Below, piece after piece: positions 33,790 through 50,123 of a stretch of DNA of 64,000 bases (its first letter is position 1; every line of letters begins with the position of its first letter). A program made the translations under genes and the position numbers. The DNA is taken from NCBI RefSeq assembly GCF_039905635.1, contig NZ_CP157000.1, positions 744,001-808,000 on the forward strand. Reading direction: 5' to 3'. The notes below the pieces were generated by a model that saw nothing but the letters and a program-made list of their open reading frames with translations, was not told the DNA's origin and did not search any database. The DNA is from Microbacterium sp. ProA8 (GTDB lineage: Bacteria > Actinomycetota > Actinomycetes > Actinomycetales > Microbacteriaceae).

Positions 33790-35985
33790 TCACTTCCCGC
33801 CGGCCTCCAGCAGGTCGGCCGTCGCGCGCAGGATCGCGACGATCGCCGCCGTGCGCAGCTCGCCGGGTGCGCGGTGGCCGTTCGTCTCCACCGCGACGGA
33901 TGCCGCTGCGGGCAGCGCGTCGTGCACCGAGGTCAGCAGGCCCCGCGCACTGAGCTCGCCCGTCGCCGAGAGCATCGGCCGCTGTTCGTAGGTGTCGTCG
34001 ATGATGTCGAACACCGCGCGGACGAAGTCGCCGTTGGTGAGCGCCGGCGTCTTCGCCAGGACGGTGAGGGCGGCGGACGTGAACACCCCGTGCCCGTTGG
34101 TCTCGAGCGCCACCTGATCGGGCTGGCAGGCGCTGAACAGCACCTCGCGACCGTCCACCCGCTGCGCGCGCTGCACCGCGGCACGGTTGGTCTCGACCTT
34201 GACGACCTCCTTCCAGGCCTCCAGGCGGAACTCGTCCTTCGGCGACGCCGCACGCTCCTTCCGGAACGCCGCCTCCTCGTCGGCATCGAGCACGGTCATG
34301 CGCGGTGTGGCGCCTGCCGGGATCGTGCGCGACTCGAACTCCTTCGGAGTGATCTGGCGGTTCGCCGAGCCGGAGTGGCACGAATCGAAGAAGAGGGTCA
34401 CCGCGACGCCGTCGGGTATCGCGTCCCAGATGGCGCCGAGGTCGTCGTCGATGATGAGCTGGCCGTCACGGAAGTCGATCGGGCAGAGGGCCTCGTCCTT
34501 GGGCCCGAACTCGTCGGTCTCGTCGCCGTCCAGGTCGGGGGCGAAGGTGCCGTGACCGGCGAACTGGATCGCGACGATGTCGCCGTCCCGCGCCGACGAG
34601 ACCTTGTCGAGCATCGCCCGCAGGATCCCGTCGCGGGTGGCATCGGCGTTGTGGATCGACTCCACTTTGAAGCCCGCGTCCCCCAGCGCGTCCGCCCAGG
34701 ACGTGGCGTCTGCGACGCAGCCGCTCAGCGGGTCCCTCGGGTAGGCGTCGATGCCGATGCACAGCGCCAGCTTCCGAGGCGCCGCGCCGCGGGCCGCGGT
34801 CGGCTCGGGGCGCGGCGGCGGCGTGAACTCGCCGACCTCCCGCGTCCGTGACGGGAACACGGCGACGTGATCCGGCTCGTCGCTGTCGGGCACGCCGACG
34901 ACCCGTCGCGCCAGGCTCATCATCGTCTGCTCGTCGTTGTCGAAGGCGCCGTGCGACGTCGCCTGCGTGCTGCTGAGGCGGCCGCGGGCGACGGGCCCGA
35001 GCACCAGCCGCTCCGAGGCGTCGTCGAGGTAGGCCATGATCCGCCCCGAGCGACGCAGGTGCTCCTCGAGGCCGAGGATCTCGGCATCCTTCTCGGCCTC
35101 GAACGCCCGGGAGACCAGGTACAGGAGCGATTTGCGGTACACCCCCGCCGTGTTGTCGCGCTTCTCCTGATCCTCGTTCATCGTGAAGATCGACAGGTTC
35201 TCGATCCGGCCGGTCTCGGCGAGCGGCAGCAGCGTCGCCTCGAAGGTGTCGACCCGCACCGCCGGCGCGAGGAAGGTCACGCTCTTCACGCTCTCGAGCT
35301 TGTCGTCGCCCTCGAAGAGCCGCGGCACGAAGTGCGAGTGGTAGATCGACCCGGCGCTGTGGCCCGCGATGTGCAGCTCGATCGCACCCGAGTTGGCCGC
35401 CATGTACGAGCGCAGTGCGGACGCCAGCACGAATGCGCCGCCGGGCGCGCCTTTCCCCACGGGGGGAAGGCAGGCGCCGGCCGAGTCGAGCTTCATGTCG
35501 TCCCAGAACTTGCGCCCGCCGAGCACCCGTGCGGCGGCCTCCACGGCGAGGTCGGTCACATCGGTGAAGCCGCGCTTGCCCGGCTTCGCGCGCAGGACGT
35601 CTTCGAGCGTGGTCTTGAACCCGCTCTCCCACACGAGATGGATGGGGTAGACGCCGTTCTTCTTCCACCATGCGACCTGGCGCTGCGCGGTCTGCAGCCC
35701 TGCGGCCTTGTCGGTGAGCCCGCCGTGCGCCCAGATCAGCACGGGCACCGGCGGTGGCACCTCGCCGGCGGGCGTCTTCTTGGCCTGCTGCGCGACGAAG
35801 GCGGCGAGATCGCCGTCGATCATGCGCTTCACATCGTCGGCGCTCGTGAGGAAGTCCTCGACGGTGCGTGGCTTGGCGCTCGCCGTCGGCGCGAGCCTGC
35901 CGTCGGCGGTGTGGACGACGTGCTTGCGCAGCGCGGTCAGCTCTGCCGGGCTGAGCGTCGCGCCGCGGGTGGTGGTGTCGGGCAT
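33790..35985 (-). CDS. Alpha/beta-hydrolase-caspase (C14) fusion protein
   Basis: In this 731-aa protein, residues 75-330 look like an alpha/beta-hydrolase: PVLIWAHGGL with an HGG oxyanion-type motif at 87-89 and nucleophile elbow IAGHSAG (S210). Residues 404-700 form a caspase/metacaspase-like domain: LALCIGIDAYPRDPLSGCVA, catalytic His H478 in IQFAGHGT and catalytic Cys C536 in LFFDSCHSGS. There is no signal peptide or transmembrane helix. Caspase-fold proteases cleave proteins after activation; the hydrolase could act on lipids or peptides. It is the last gene of a leftward STAND-CHAT-caspase array, 67 nt after the CHAT gene. The ATG at 35985 has AGGA about 10 nt upstream. Confidence 0.88.
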   Translation of the reverse strand: MPDTTTRGATLSPAELTALRKHVVHTADGRLAPTASAKPRTVEDFLTSADDVKRMIDGDLAAFVAQQAKKTPAGEVPPPVPVLIWAHGGLTDKAAGLQTAQRQVAWWKKNGVYPIHLVWESGFKTTLEDVLRAKPGKRGFTDVTDLAVEAAARVLGGRKFWDDMKLDSAGACLPPVGKGAPGGAFVLASALRSYMAANSGAIELHIAGHSAGSIYHSHFVPRLFEGDDKLESVKSVTFLAPAVRVDTFEATLLPLAETGRIENLSIFTMNEDQEKRDNTAGVYRKSLLYLVSRAFEAEKDAEILGLEEHLRRSGRIMAYLDDASERLVLGPVARGRLSSTQATSHGAFDNDEQTMMSLARRVVGVPDSDEPDHVAVFPSRTREVGEFTPPPRPEPTAARGAAPRKLALCIGIDAYPRDPLSGCVADATSWADALGDAGFKVESIHNADATRDGILRAMLDKVSSARDGDIVAIQFAGHGTFAPDLDGDETDEFGPKDEALCPIDFRDGQLIIDDDLGAIWDAIPDGVAVTLFFDSCHSGSANRQITPKEFESRTIPAGATPRMTVLDADEEAAFRKERAASPKDEFRLEAWKEVVKVETNRAAVQRAQRVDGREVLFSACQPDQVALETNGHGVFTSAALTVLAKTPALTNGDFVRAVFDIIDDTYEQRPMLSATGELSARGLLTSVHDALPAAASVAVETNGHRAPGELRTAAIVAILRATADLLEAGGK

Positions 35986-36052
35986 GGTGTCACGGTCCTG
36001 TCTGCTGGTTCTGGCTGTCGTGATGGCGGTCTGCCGATGGTGGATGGAGGTC

Positions 36053-38278
36053 TCAGGAGTCGTCCCCGGCCGCAGGCGTGCCCGCGACGAGCTTGGCGCG
36101 GGGGTCGGCGAACACCGTGAAGGCCAGCGAGGTGAGGTCGCCGGCCTCCCGCGCCACCCGCCGCGCCGTGAGCACCGCCTCGCCGACGCTCGCGTGGTCG
36201 CCGAGGAGCTTCTCGTAGAAGGTGCGCACGAACGCCGACGTGACGTCGTCGCGCACCGCCCAGGAGCATCCGATGAACACGCCCACCCCGCCACGGAGGA
36301 AGACCTCGGCGAACCCGCCCAGGCCCGTCGCGCCGGAGCGGAGCCGACCGACGTCGCACGCGCTCAGGAACACGAACGGCGCGGACGCCCTCGCCGGAGG
36401 CCCCTCGAGCTCGGGAAGGTCGCGGCGCGCATCGGAGTCGGTGTACGAGCCGGAGCCGTCGTCGTGGTCCTCCGAGAACGTGGCGAAGGCGATCTCCTGC
36501 CCGAGGGGGTCGGCGTCGCGCCATCGGCCGTGACCGGCGAAGTGGAGTAGGTCGAAGCCGTCGGCGATCGCGTGACGGAGTTCGACGGGGTCGGCCGCCG
36601 AACGAGGACTCCGTGCCAGGAGCTGGCCGAGCGTCGTGACCTCCTCGCGGGCGCGGGGGAGCTCGTACTTCGGATTGACGTAGTCGGGCGCGATCGCGAT
36701 GACGCGGCTCGCGTCGATGGGGATGACGGTCGGCCGCACCGTGCCGTACATCCACCGCGTGAGCCCGAGGTCGCCGAGGAAGAAGCGCTCCTTGTCGGGT
36801 CGCTGGGTGCCGACGGGTACGAGGTGCACCATCTCCCAGGGGATGTCGAGCTCTCCCGACGTCTGCAGCACGAGGTGCGATATGCGGCGGCGCCTGTTCC
36901 AGAGCAGCTTGTTGACCTCGTCCCCCAGCAGCTCCCGGGCGATTCGCGCGCCGAGGCTGCGCACTTCGCGGCGGACGGTGTCGGCCGCCTCCTCCGCCTC
37001 CTGCGGATCGTCCTGGACGGTCTTCAGATACAGCGACCGGATCCGGGCGAGCTCGGCGTAGATGCCCTGGATGTACTCGGCCTTCCTCTCGAGACGCACC
37101 GAGTTCTTGACGACCGTGCCGCCGACCTTCGCCGTGATGAGCAGATCGGAGGCGCCGCCGGCGATGGACTCGTCGATCACGAGCGTCGGGAGGTCCGCGA
37201 TGCTCCGCGGCGGTGCGGCGACGGATGCCGCGACGACGCGTGGATCGCCGGGGTCGGGACCACCGGGGTCGGCGTCGGGCGGGAGGACCGGCGTGCTCAG
37301 TGCGAGCACGGCGAGCGGCGCCACGACGGGCGGCTGGGTGAAGGTGACGGTGATATGGCCGCGCCCCGGTTCTTCGGGGCGGAGGCGGAAGACCAGGCGC
37401 CGGGTCTCGTCCGGCGTGGCAGGCAGTGTCGTGGTGACCACCGGCAGCGTGCCGTCTGCGAACGCGAGGCCGCGCAGCTGGATGCCCACCTCGATCTCGC
37501 GGGCGGGGTCGAAGTGGGCGGTGGCCTTCTGACGCGCCGTGCCGCCGGTCGGGACGAGGTCTTTCCGCGACAGCCGCACGACGGCGTCGAACTCGACGCC
37601 GGCGACGAGGCGAGCGGGGATCTCGGCGTCGACGAACGCCGGTACGGGCGATGCGCCGTCGAGCCCACCTGCCGGGGCTCCCGGGGCCGGGGCGGCGCCT
37701 GCGGGCGGGGTCGCGGCTGCGGGCGGGGCGGCGGGGCCCGGCGCCGGTGAGGCCGCCGGGGGCGGGGCCGGGGGAGCGAGCCCGGGAGAGCGTCCGCCCA
37801 CGCCCCCACCGCCGAGGACGACGTCGGGCGGGGGAGGCGGTGGCGGCGGCGGTGGCGGCGCGGCTTCCGCGGCCGACTCGGGGCCGCCGCCCATGCCCAT
37901 GCCGCCGGCGGCGACCGTCGCCTCGAGCCACAGCATCCCGGTCTCGAAGTCGCTCGCGACCACCGTCAGATGCAGCACCTCGCCGGGCGCCACGGCGATG
38001 TCGGCCGCATAAAGGTCGTCGTCTTGCCGCTCCAGGTGAATGATCTCGGCGGAGTCGTCGCGCGCGACGATCGCGGCGTAGTGGAAATCGTCGGTCCCAC
38101 GCACGACCAAGGTCGCGGTGCCGCCGGCGCGGCCGCGGATCATGACGTCGGCCAGCAGCGCGACGCCGTGCTCGTTGGGGCCGGCATCCTCGGCGGCGTG
38201 ATCGATGCGCACCTCGAAGGCGTCGGCGTCTCCGTCGACGTCGACCATGCCGTGTGGCATGTCCGGAACGCGAGCCAT
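36053..38278 (-). CDS. CHAT domain-containing (caspase-related) protein
   Basis: In this 741-aa protein, the C-terminal CHAT domain (about residues 440-735) has the His-Cys dyad H583 in LLHFAGHGRW and C641 in VFLSACDVG, with DIPWEMVHLVP and the GCSWAVRDD activation segment. The N-terminal part (1-125) is beta-rich, followed by an 11-proline run (141-151) and a Pro/Ala/Gly-rich linker to about 205, then a second beta-rich Ig-like region (about 215-330). CHAT proteins are cysteine proteases or scaffolds in cell-death and immune pathways. A GAGGGGG site precedes the ATG at 38278. It lies between the STAND ATPase and caspase-fusion genes, in the same direction. Confidence 0.9.
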   Translation of the reverse strand: MARVPDMPHGMVDVDGDADAFEVRIDHAAEDAGPNEHGVALLADVMIRGRAGGTATLVVRGTDDFHYAAIVARDDSAEIIHLERQDDDLYAADIAVAPGEVLHLTVVASDFETGMLWLEATVAAGGMGMGGGPESAAEAAPPPPPPPPPPPDVVLGGGGVGGRSPGLAPPAPPPAASPAPGPAAPPAAATPPAGAAPAPGAPAGGLDGASPVPAFVDAEIPARLVAGVEFDAVVRLSRKDLVPTGGTARQKATAHFDPAREIEVGIQLRGLAFADGTLPVVTTTLPATPDETRRLVFRLRPEEPGRGHITVTFTQPPVVAPLAVLALSTPVLPPDADPGGPDPGDPRVVAASVAAPPRSIADLPTLVIDESIAGGASDLLITAKVGGTVVKNSVRLERKAEYIQGIYAELARIRSLYLKTVQDDPQEAEEAADTVRREVRSLGARIARELLGDEVNKLLWNRRRRISHLVLQTSGELDIPWEMVHLVPVGTQRPDKERFFLGDLGLTRWMYGTVRPTVIPIDASRVIAIAPDYVNPKYELPRAREEVTTLGQLLARSPRSAADPVELRHAIADGFDLLHFAGHGRWRDADPLGQEIAFATFSEDHDDGSGSYTDSDARRDLPELEGPPARASAPFVFLSACDVGRLRSGATGLGGFAEVFLRGGVGVFIGCSWAVRDDVTSAFVRTFYEKLLGDHASVGEAVLTARRVAREAGDLTSLAFTVFADPRAKLVAGTPAAGDDS

Positions 38279-38450
38279 CTCGACCCCCTCGCACCGATGC
38301 CCGCTTCCCCAGGGGCACCGTCACCTTCGAATTCGAGGAGCGCAGTCCGAGGCACAGCATACGAGCAGGCTCCTCACCGCACCAGAGTCCGGTGCGCGAC
38401 CTGCTGATACGCGCTGAGGAAGGATGCTGCACCTCCTCGGGTATCCGTGC

Positions 38451-41084
38451 CTACCAGGCGCGGAACGAGTCGGCGACGGTCTCCCACTCGTGCTCGGGAA
38501 GCGCGAGCTGCACGGCCTCGGCGACCGTCAGCTCGGCGCCCGCGAGCTGACCCGCCTCGACGCTCGCCGCATCGTGGCCGCGCACGATCTCGAGGTGCGG
38601 CGTGTGGACCGTGAAGGCCTCGACGTCGAAGATGCCGATGCGCCGACGGATCTCGCCGGCGGCGACCGCCAGTGCCGCCGCCCGCCAGGCCTCGCCGTGC
38701 GCGGCTGCCACGGCGCAGACGCCCTCGAGTCCATACGCGATGCCCTCCTCGTAGTGCAGCCCGATCGACAGCATCAGGGTGTGGACGAACTCGCGCTCGG
38801 CCTCCTCGATGCGGCCCAGCTGGAAGTTCAGCCGTGCACGGAGGTTGCCGGCGACGGACGTGGTGAACAGGTCGTCCCGCGACTCGGCGACCGAGGTGGC
38901 GCGGTCGAAGTGCGCGAGGGCGTCGTCGGTGGCGCCCCTCACCCAGGCCAGTCGCCCGAGCGAGACCTCGGTGATGGCCTCCGCCCACGTGTTGCCGCGC
39001 GCGCTCAGCGTGACGACCGCCTCGCGCAGCTCCGCCTCCGCCCGGTCGGTGTCGAGGATGGAGAACTGCACGCGCGCGGTCGCACGCGCGGCGAGCGCCA
39101 TCGCCGCGGCATCCTCGTCGCCGCTCTCGGTGAACAGCCGCACGCACTCGCCGAGCCCGGCGACCACCTGCTCGCTGGGGCGCTGCCACATCTCGCCCCA
39201 GAGGGCGAAGAACCATGCGATCGCCCGGGTGTGCGGCGTGATGGGCTGGTCGTGCTGCTTCTCGAGGAGCTCCAGCATCCACAGGCGCACCTCGGCGAAG
39301 AATCCGGAGATCCACCAGTAGATGAGGAGGCTCCACGCGAAGTCGCCGGCGTCGTCCAGGCGGTTCGTATGGACGAGGTGGCGCACGGCGGCGCGCAGAT
39401 TCGGAAGCTCCAGGCCCAGCCGCACCACCGCGTCCGCCTGCCCGCTGCCGCCGAGGCCCGGTGCGATGCGCTGCACGAGCGCGCGGTAGTAGTCGGCGTG
39501 CGCGCGTCGCACCCGCACGGCGTCGCCCCGCTCCTTCAGGCGCCCCAGCGCGTACTCGCGCACCAGGGAGAGGAGCGAGAACACGCGCCGCCCGCCGACC
39601 TCGCTCTGCTTCACCAGCGAGCCGTCGATCAGAGCGGTCAGGGCGTCGATGGCGTGTTCGCCCCACGGGCGTCCCTCACCGAGCGCCTCGACGGCGTCGA
39701 GCGTGAACCTCGTGGCGAACACGCCGAGGTCCTCGAGCAGCTCGCGTTGCGAGTCGGGGAGCAGGCTCACGCTCCAGTCGATCGTCGCGCGCATCGTGCG
39801 GTGCCGTTCGGGAAGGTCGCGCACGGCGGCTGTCAGCAGCGGCAGGCTCCGCTCCAGGCGCTCGGCGATACCTGCGGGGCTGAGGATGCGCACCTTGGCC
39901 GCCGCAAGCTCGATCGCCAGCGGCAGACCCTCGAGCCGGCGGCAGATGTCGGCCAGGTCGCCGGCGTTCTCGCTGCTGACGTCGAAGTCGGCGTCGATCG
40001 CCCGCGCCCGGTCGACGAACAGCGTCACGGCAGCGGAGCGCGTCGCCCGATCGAGGCTCGCCGGTCCATCGCCGGCCGGCGTCGACAGCGGCGACACCTC
40101 GAATACGCGCTCGCCGCGGATGCGCAGCACGATGCGGCTCGTCACCAGGAACGTCGCCGTCGGCGCGACCGTATACAGCCGCACGAGAACGGGCGCGGCA
40201 TCCACGATCTGCTCGAAGTTGTCGAGCACGATGAGCACCCGGCGATCGGCGAGGGCATGGGCGATGCGCTCCTCCAACGCGGCTTCGCCGTTGTCGCGGA
40301 TGCCGAGGTAGTAGGCGATCGTCGGCAGCAGCAGTCCGGGCTCGAGCACGCCCTCGAGGAGCACGAAGTACACCCCGTCGGGGAACATGTCGCCGCACGC
40401 CAGCGCCGTCTCGATCGCGAGCCGGCTCTTGCCGATGCCGCCGGGGCCGATGAGGCTCACCACGCGGTCGGTGCCGCGTGCCAGGAGCGTCCTGACGGCG
40501 TCGATGTCGGCCTCGCGGCCGATCGTCGGCGTGTAGGGGACCGGCACCCGGCCGATCAGGGAGGGCATCGCCGGCTCCGGATCGGATGCCGCCGGCGCCC
40601 GCGATTCGTCGAAGCGTTCGGCGAGGAGCATGGCGAGGTCGCCGGCGACCTGGTCTTCGAGGTCGGCGGCGGAGCGGAAGTGGAGGTAGGCGGCGGTGTC
40701 GTCGGCCTGGATGCGGGCGATGAGCTGGGTGAGGCGCTCGTCGCGGGCGTCGGTGTCCTTGACGTAGATGAGCTTGGGCATCTCACGGGGTGCGAGGTTG
40801 TATTCGTCCTCGAGGCCGGAGATCTCCTCTCCGGGGGCGACCCATCCGTAGCTGGCGCCGTAGATGCCGATGAAGATGTCGCTCTGCGCAAGGTATGACC
40901 GGTAGAGGTCCCGCGGCGGGTGCGGGCGGGCGCCCAGCTCGAACATCACGGGCGCGAGCCGCAGGCGCTCGATGGCCGACCTCACCGCTTCACGTTCGTC
41001 CCCGAGCTCGCGCAGGGTCGAGCTCACGAACACCCGGATCCGCTGGTCGGGTGTGCGGATCACGGGGGATCGTCCCCCAGTCAT
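38451..41084 (-). CDS. DUF4062-STAND (NB-ARC-like) ATPase with TPR-like C-terminus
   Basis: This 877-aa, three-part protein resembles NLR-type switches. Residues 10-100 form a DUF4062 domain (IRVFVSSTLRELGDEREAVR; FIGIYGASYGWVAPG), a TIR/SEFIR-related fold used as an effector or adaptor. Residues 180-480 form a STAND NTPase with Walker A IGPGGIGKSRLA (K219), Walker B VLIVLDNFEQI and GLPLAIELAAAKVRIL, followed by a winged-helix-like region. The last 350 residues are helical TPR-like repeats. Such proteins oligomerise after ligand binding. It is the first gene of a leftward array, 172 nt upstream of CHAT. The start ATG at 41084 has no clear ribosome site and could lie slightly further upstream. 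Confidence 0.87.
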   Translation of the reverse strand: MTGGRSPVIRTPDQRIRVFVSSTLRELGDEREAVRSAIERLRLAPVMFELGARPHPPRDLYRSYLAQSDIFIGIYGASYGWVAPGEEISGLEDEYNLAPREMPKLIYVKDTDARDERLTQLIARIQADDTAAYLHFRSAADLEDQVAGDLAMLLAERFDESRAPAASDPEPAMPSLIGRVPVPYTPTIGREADIDAVRTLLARGTDRVVSLIGPGGIGKSRLAIETALACGDMFPDGVYFVLLEGVLEPGLLLPTIAYYLGIRDNGEAALEERIAHALADRRVLIVLDNFEQIVDAAPVLVRLYTVAPTATFLVTSRIVLRIRGERVFEVSPLSTPAGDGPASLDRATRSAAVTLFVDRARAIDADFDVSSENAGDLADICRRLEGLPLAIELAAAKVRILSPAGIAERLERSLPLLTAAVRDLPERHRTMRATIDWSVSLLPDSQRELLEDLGVFATRFTLDAVEALGEGRPWGEHAIDALTALIDGSLVKQSEVGGRRVFSLLSLVREYALGRLKERGDAVRVRRAHADYYRALVQRIAPGLGGSGQADAVVRLGLELPNLRAAVRHLVHTNRLDDAGDFAWSLLIYWWISGFFAEVRLWMLELLEKQHDQPITPHTRAIAWFFALWGEMWQRPSEQVVAGLGECVRLFTESGDEDAAAMALAARATARVQFSILDTDRAEAELREAVVTLSARGNTWAEAITEVSLGRLAWVRGATDDALAHFDRATSVAESRDDLFTTSVAGNLRARLNFQLGRIEEAEREFVHTLMLSIGLHYEEGIAYGLEGVCAVAAAHGEAWRAAALAVAAGEIRRRIGIFDVEAFTVHTPHLEIVRGHDAASVEAGQLAGAELTVAEAVQLALPEHEWETVADSFRAW

Positions 41085-41281
41085 GTGGACATCATGGACC
41101 CGCGAGGCCTGTTCCCGCCAGGTTTCCGTGCATCGGTGCATCGGAGCGGCCCGTCCTCGCCCGCCGAGCGTCCTTCCGTTGGGCTTCCGTCAGGAGTATG
41201 GTGCGGCGATGACGGCGCAGATGGGGACGCCGTCCGTCCGATCCGGGGGCTTCGGGCGTCATCCATGGGGAGGGGAATTCA

Positions 41282-41614
41282 ATGAAGAAGGTCTTGGCGT
41301 GCGCGGTCGTGGCGATCGGCCTGGTGCTGGGCAGCGGCGGAGCAGCGATGGCGGGCGAGGTCAACGGCAACGGCGATGACATCGGCGCGCCCGAGAATGC
41401 GGCCTCGGAGTGCGTCTTCTCCGGGCTCGACACGGCGGACGACATCGAGGGGACCGGACCGGAAGGGCTCGGCGACGACGTCTTCGCGGAGCGCGGGAAC
41501 CAGAAGCACGGCTATCACGGCGTGCAGAACTTCGGCATGTTCCGCAGCGACCCGGTCGCGAAGGAATTCGTCGCCGGATTCAACCCCGGCATGGCCTGCC
41601 GCGGCAACATGTAA
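41282..41614 (+). CDS. Small secreted protein of unknown function
   Basis: The 110-aa protein has a classical signal peptide (MKKVLACAVVAIGLVLGSGG, with likely cleavage after AAMAG near residue 25). The mature 85 residues are acidic, with two Cys (about 44 and 106) that may form a disulfide, and patterns GDDIGAPENAAS, HGYHGVQNFGMF and FNPGMACRG. GGAGGGG lies 7 nt before the ATG. I do not recognise the family. It sits alone between the STAND array (divergent) and rpoB, and a strong hairpin follows it. Confidence 0.8.
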   Translation: MKKVLACAVVAIGLVLGSGGAAMAGEVNGNGDDIGAPENAASECVFSGLDTADDIEGTGPEGLGDDVFAERGNQKHGYHGVQNFGMFRSDPVAKEFVAGFNPGMACRGNM

Positions 41615-41653
41615 CCGACGGGAGAGCGACAGCGATCAACGCGAAGCGTCTCC

Positions 41654-41684
41654 GCGCCCCCGGCCGTCCTTCGGCCGGGGGCGC
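41654..41684 (+). terminator. Hairpin after the small secreted protein gene
   Basis: A perfect 13-bp GC stem (GCGCCCCCGGCCG) has a TCCTT loop. There is no T-tract, but position and strength suit termination ahead of the rpoB promoter. Confidence 0.6.
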
Positions 41685-41742
41685 ACTCGCGCCGCCGCGT
41701 CCGGGTTATACCGCAGCATCCAGAACTTTTCAAGAATCCGAC

Positions 41743-41771
41743 TGGACACGGCGCGTCGTCCGACGTATAGT
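41743..41771 (+). promoter_or_regulatory. rpoBC promoter (TGGACA-N17-TATAGT)
   Basis: TGGACA (41743-41748) is spaced exactly 17 nt from TATAGT (41766-41771), close to the housekeeping sigma consensus. Initiation near 41778 gives an rpoB leader of about 154 nt. This is the clearest promoter in the window. The 317-nt gap before rpoB otherwise holds the upstream hairpin and this leader. Confidence 0.75.
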
Positions 41772-41931
41772 AGGTCTTTGCGCTCTTGGATTCCCCCTGC
41801 CCTCATATGGTGGTCGGCTGTGCCTGCGCCCCCCCGCGTTCACGCGAGGAGTGCCGCGCGGGTTTCGGGGAAGAGAGCACTCCACCTGACGACAAGGAAA
41901 CGAGCCCTACGGGCCCACGGAGGTAATCCCC

Positions 41932-45429
<3,498 letters not shown>

Positions 45430-45470
45430 GCGCGCCAGGTAACGAACGAATTTCCGACACAGGAGAACCA

Positions 45471-49343
<3,873 letters not shown>

Positions 49344-49378
49344 GTCGACCGGGTCCCATCGGACCCGCATGTCGCAAG

Positions 49379-49410
49379 CGAAGGGCCCTGGCTTCTGCCA
49401 GGGCCCTTCG
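49379..49410 (+). terminator. rpoBC intrinsic terminator
   Basis: A perfect 14-bp stem (CGAAGGGCCCTGGC) has a TTCT loop and a following GTCGTTG tail, 35 nt after the rpoC stop. It may also limit read-through from the convergent DUF3618 operon. Confidence 0.85.
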
Positions 49411-49436
49411 TCGTTGCGGGGGACGGATGCCGCGAC

Positions 49437-50123
49437 TCAGTACTGCGTCGTCCGCCCCGTGTCACCCGTGGTGCCGGTGGTCCCCGTGGTCCCGGCGGTG
49501 CCGGTGGTCCCGGTCGTGCCGGTGCTGCCCGTCGAACCGCCGCTCGGGGCGACGTTCTCCTTGACCCGCTCGGCGGTGCTCTGCGCCTCCGACTTCACGG
49601 TCTCGGCGGATGCGGCGGCCGAATCCTTGACCTGGTTCACGGCGTCCTTCGCCGGCTCCTTGAGGTTCTGCGCCACGTCCTGCGCGGCATCCTTCGCCTT
49701 GTCCACCGCCTTGTCGACGAGCGGCTGCGCCTGGTCGCGGAGCTGGGTGCTCCAGCGCTTCTCAGCGTCCGTCGTGGGGATGAGGCTCGCGACGAGGAAG
49801 CCGACGCCCGCGGCGAGGAGGCCGACCACCAGGGGCGTGCCCTGAGTCTGCGCCTTCGCGCGGTTCGGCAGGTCCTTCACCGCGTCGCCCGCTGCACCGA
49901 GCTTGTCGCCCACCGTGTGGCCGGCCGAGGATGCCGAGCCGCCGACGTCGTCGGCGACGCCCATCACACGGCCCTTGACGTCGCCGAGCACCTGCCGGAC
50001 ACGCGTCTTCTGCCGTTCCATGATCTTCGGGGGCGAGACCTTGTCGGCGAGGGCGTCCACATCCCGGCCCAGTTCGTCGCGCGTCACCTCGATATCGGCG
50101 CGGATCTGATCTGCGTTGCTCAT
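49437..50123 (-). CDS. DUF3618 domain-containing membrane protein
   Basis: The 228-aa protein begins with the DUF3618 motif (SNADQIRADIEVTRDELGRD, residues 2-21). A predicted transmembrane segment lies at about 96-116 (PLVVGLLAAGVGFLVASLIP), followed by a long amphipathic Lys/Ala/Asp helix. The last 30 residues are a Gly/Thr/Ser low-complexity tail built from GTT-like triplets. DUF3618 proteins are envelope-associated and of unknown function. It is the last gene of a leftward operon; the ATG overlaps the stop of the holin-like gene (TAATG). It converges with rpoC. Confidence 0.9.
   Translation of the reverse strand: MSNADQIRADIEVTRDELGRDVDALADKVSPPKIMERQKTRVRQVLGDVKGRVMGVADDVGGSASSAGHTVGDKLGAAGDAVKDLPNRAKAQTQGTPLVVGLLAAGVGFLVASLIPTTDAEKRWSTQLRDQAQPLVDKAVDKAKDAAQDVAQNLKEPAKDAVNQVKDSAAASAETVKSEAQSTAERVKENVAPSGGSTGSTGTTGTTGTAGTTGTTGTTGDTGRTTQY

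Noticed and set aside
33790..41084. Recent horizontal acquisition of the STAND-CHAT-caspase array
   Set aside because: Composition and codon use look like the rest of the window by eye, and no mobility gene or attachment site flanks it; transfer may be old but is not supported here.
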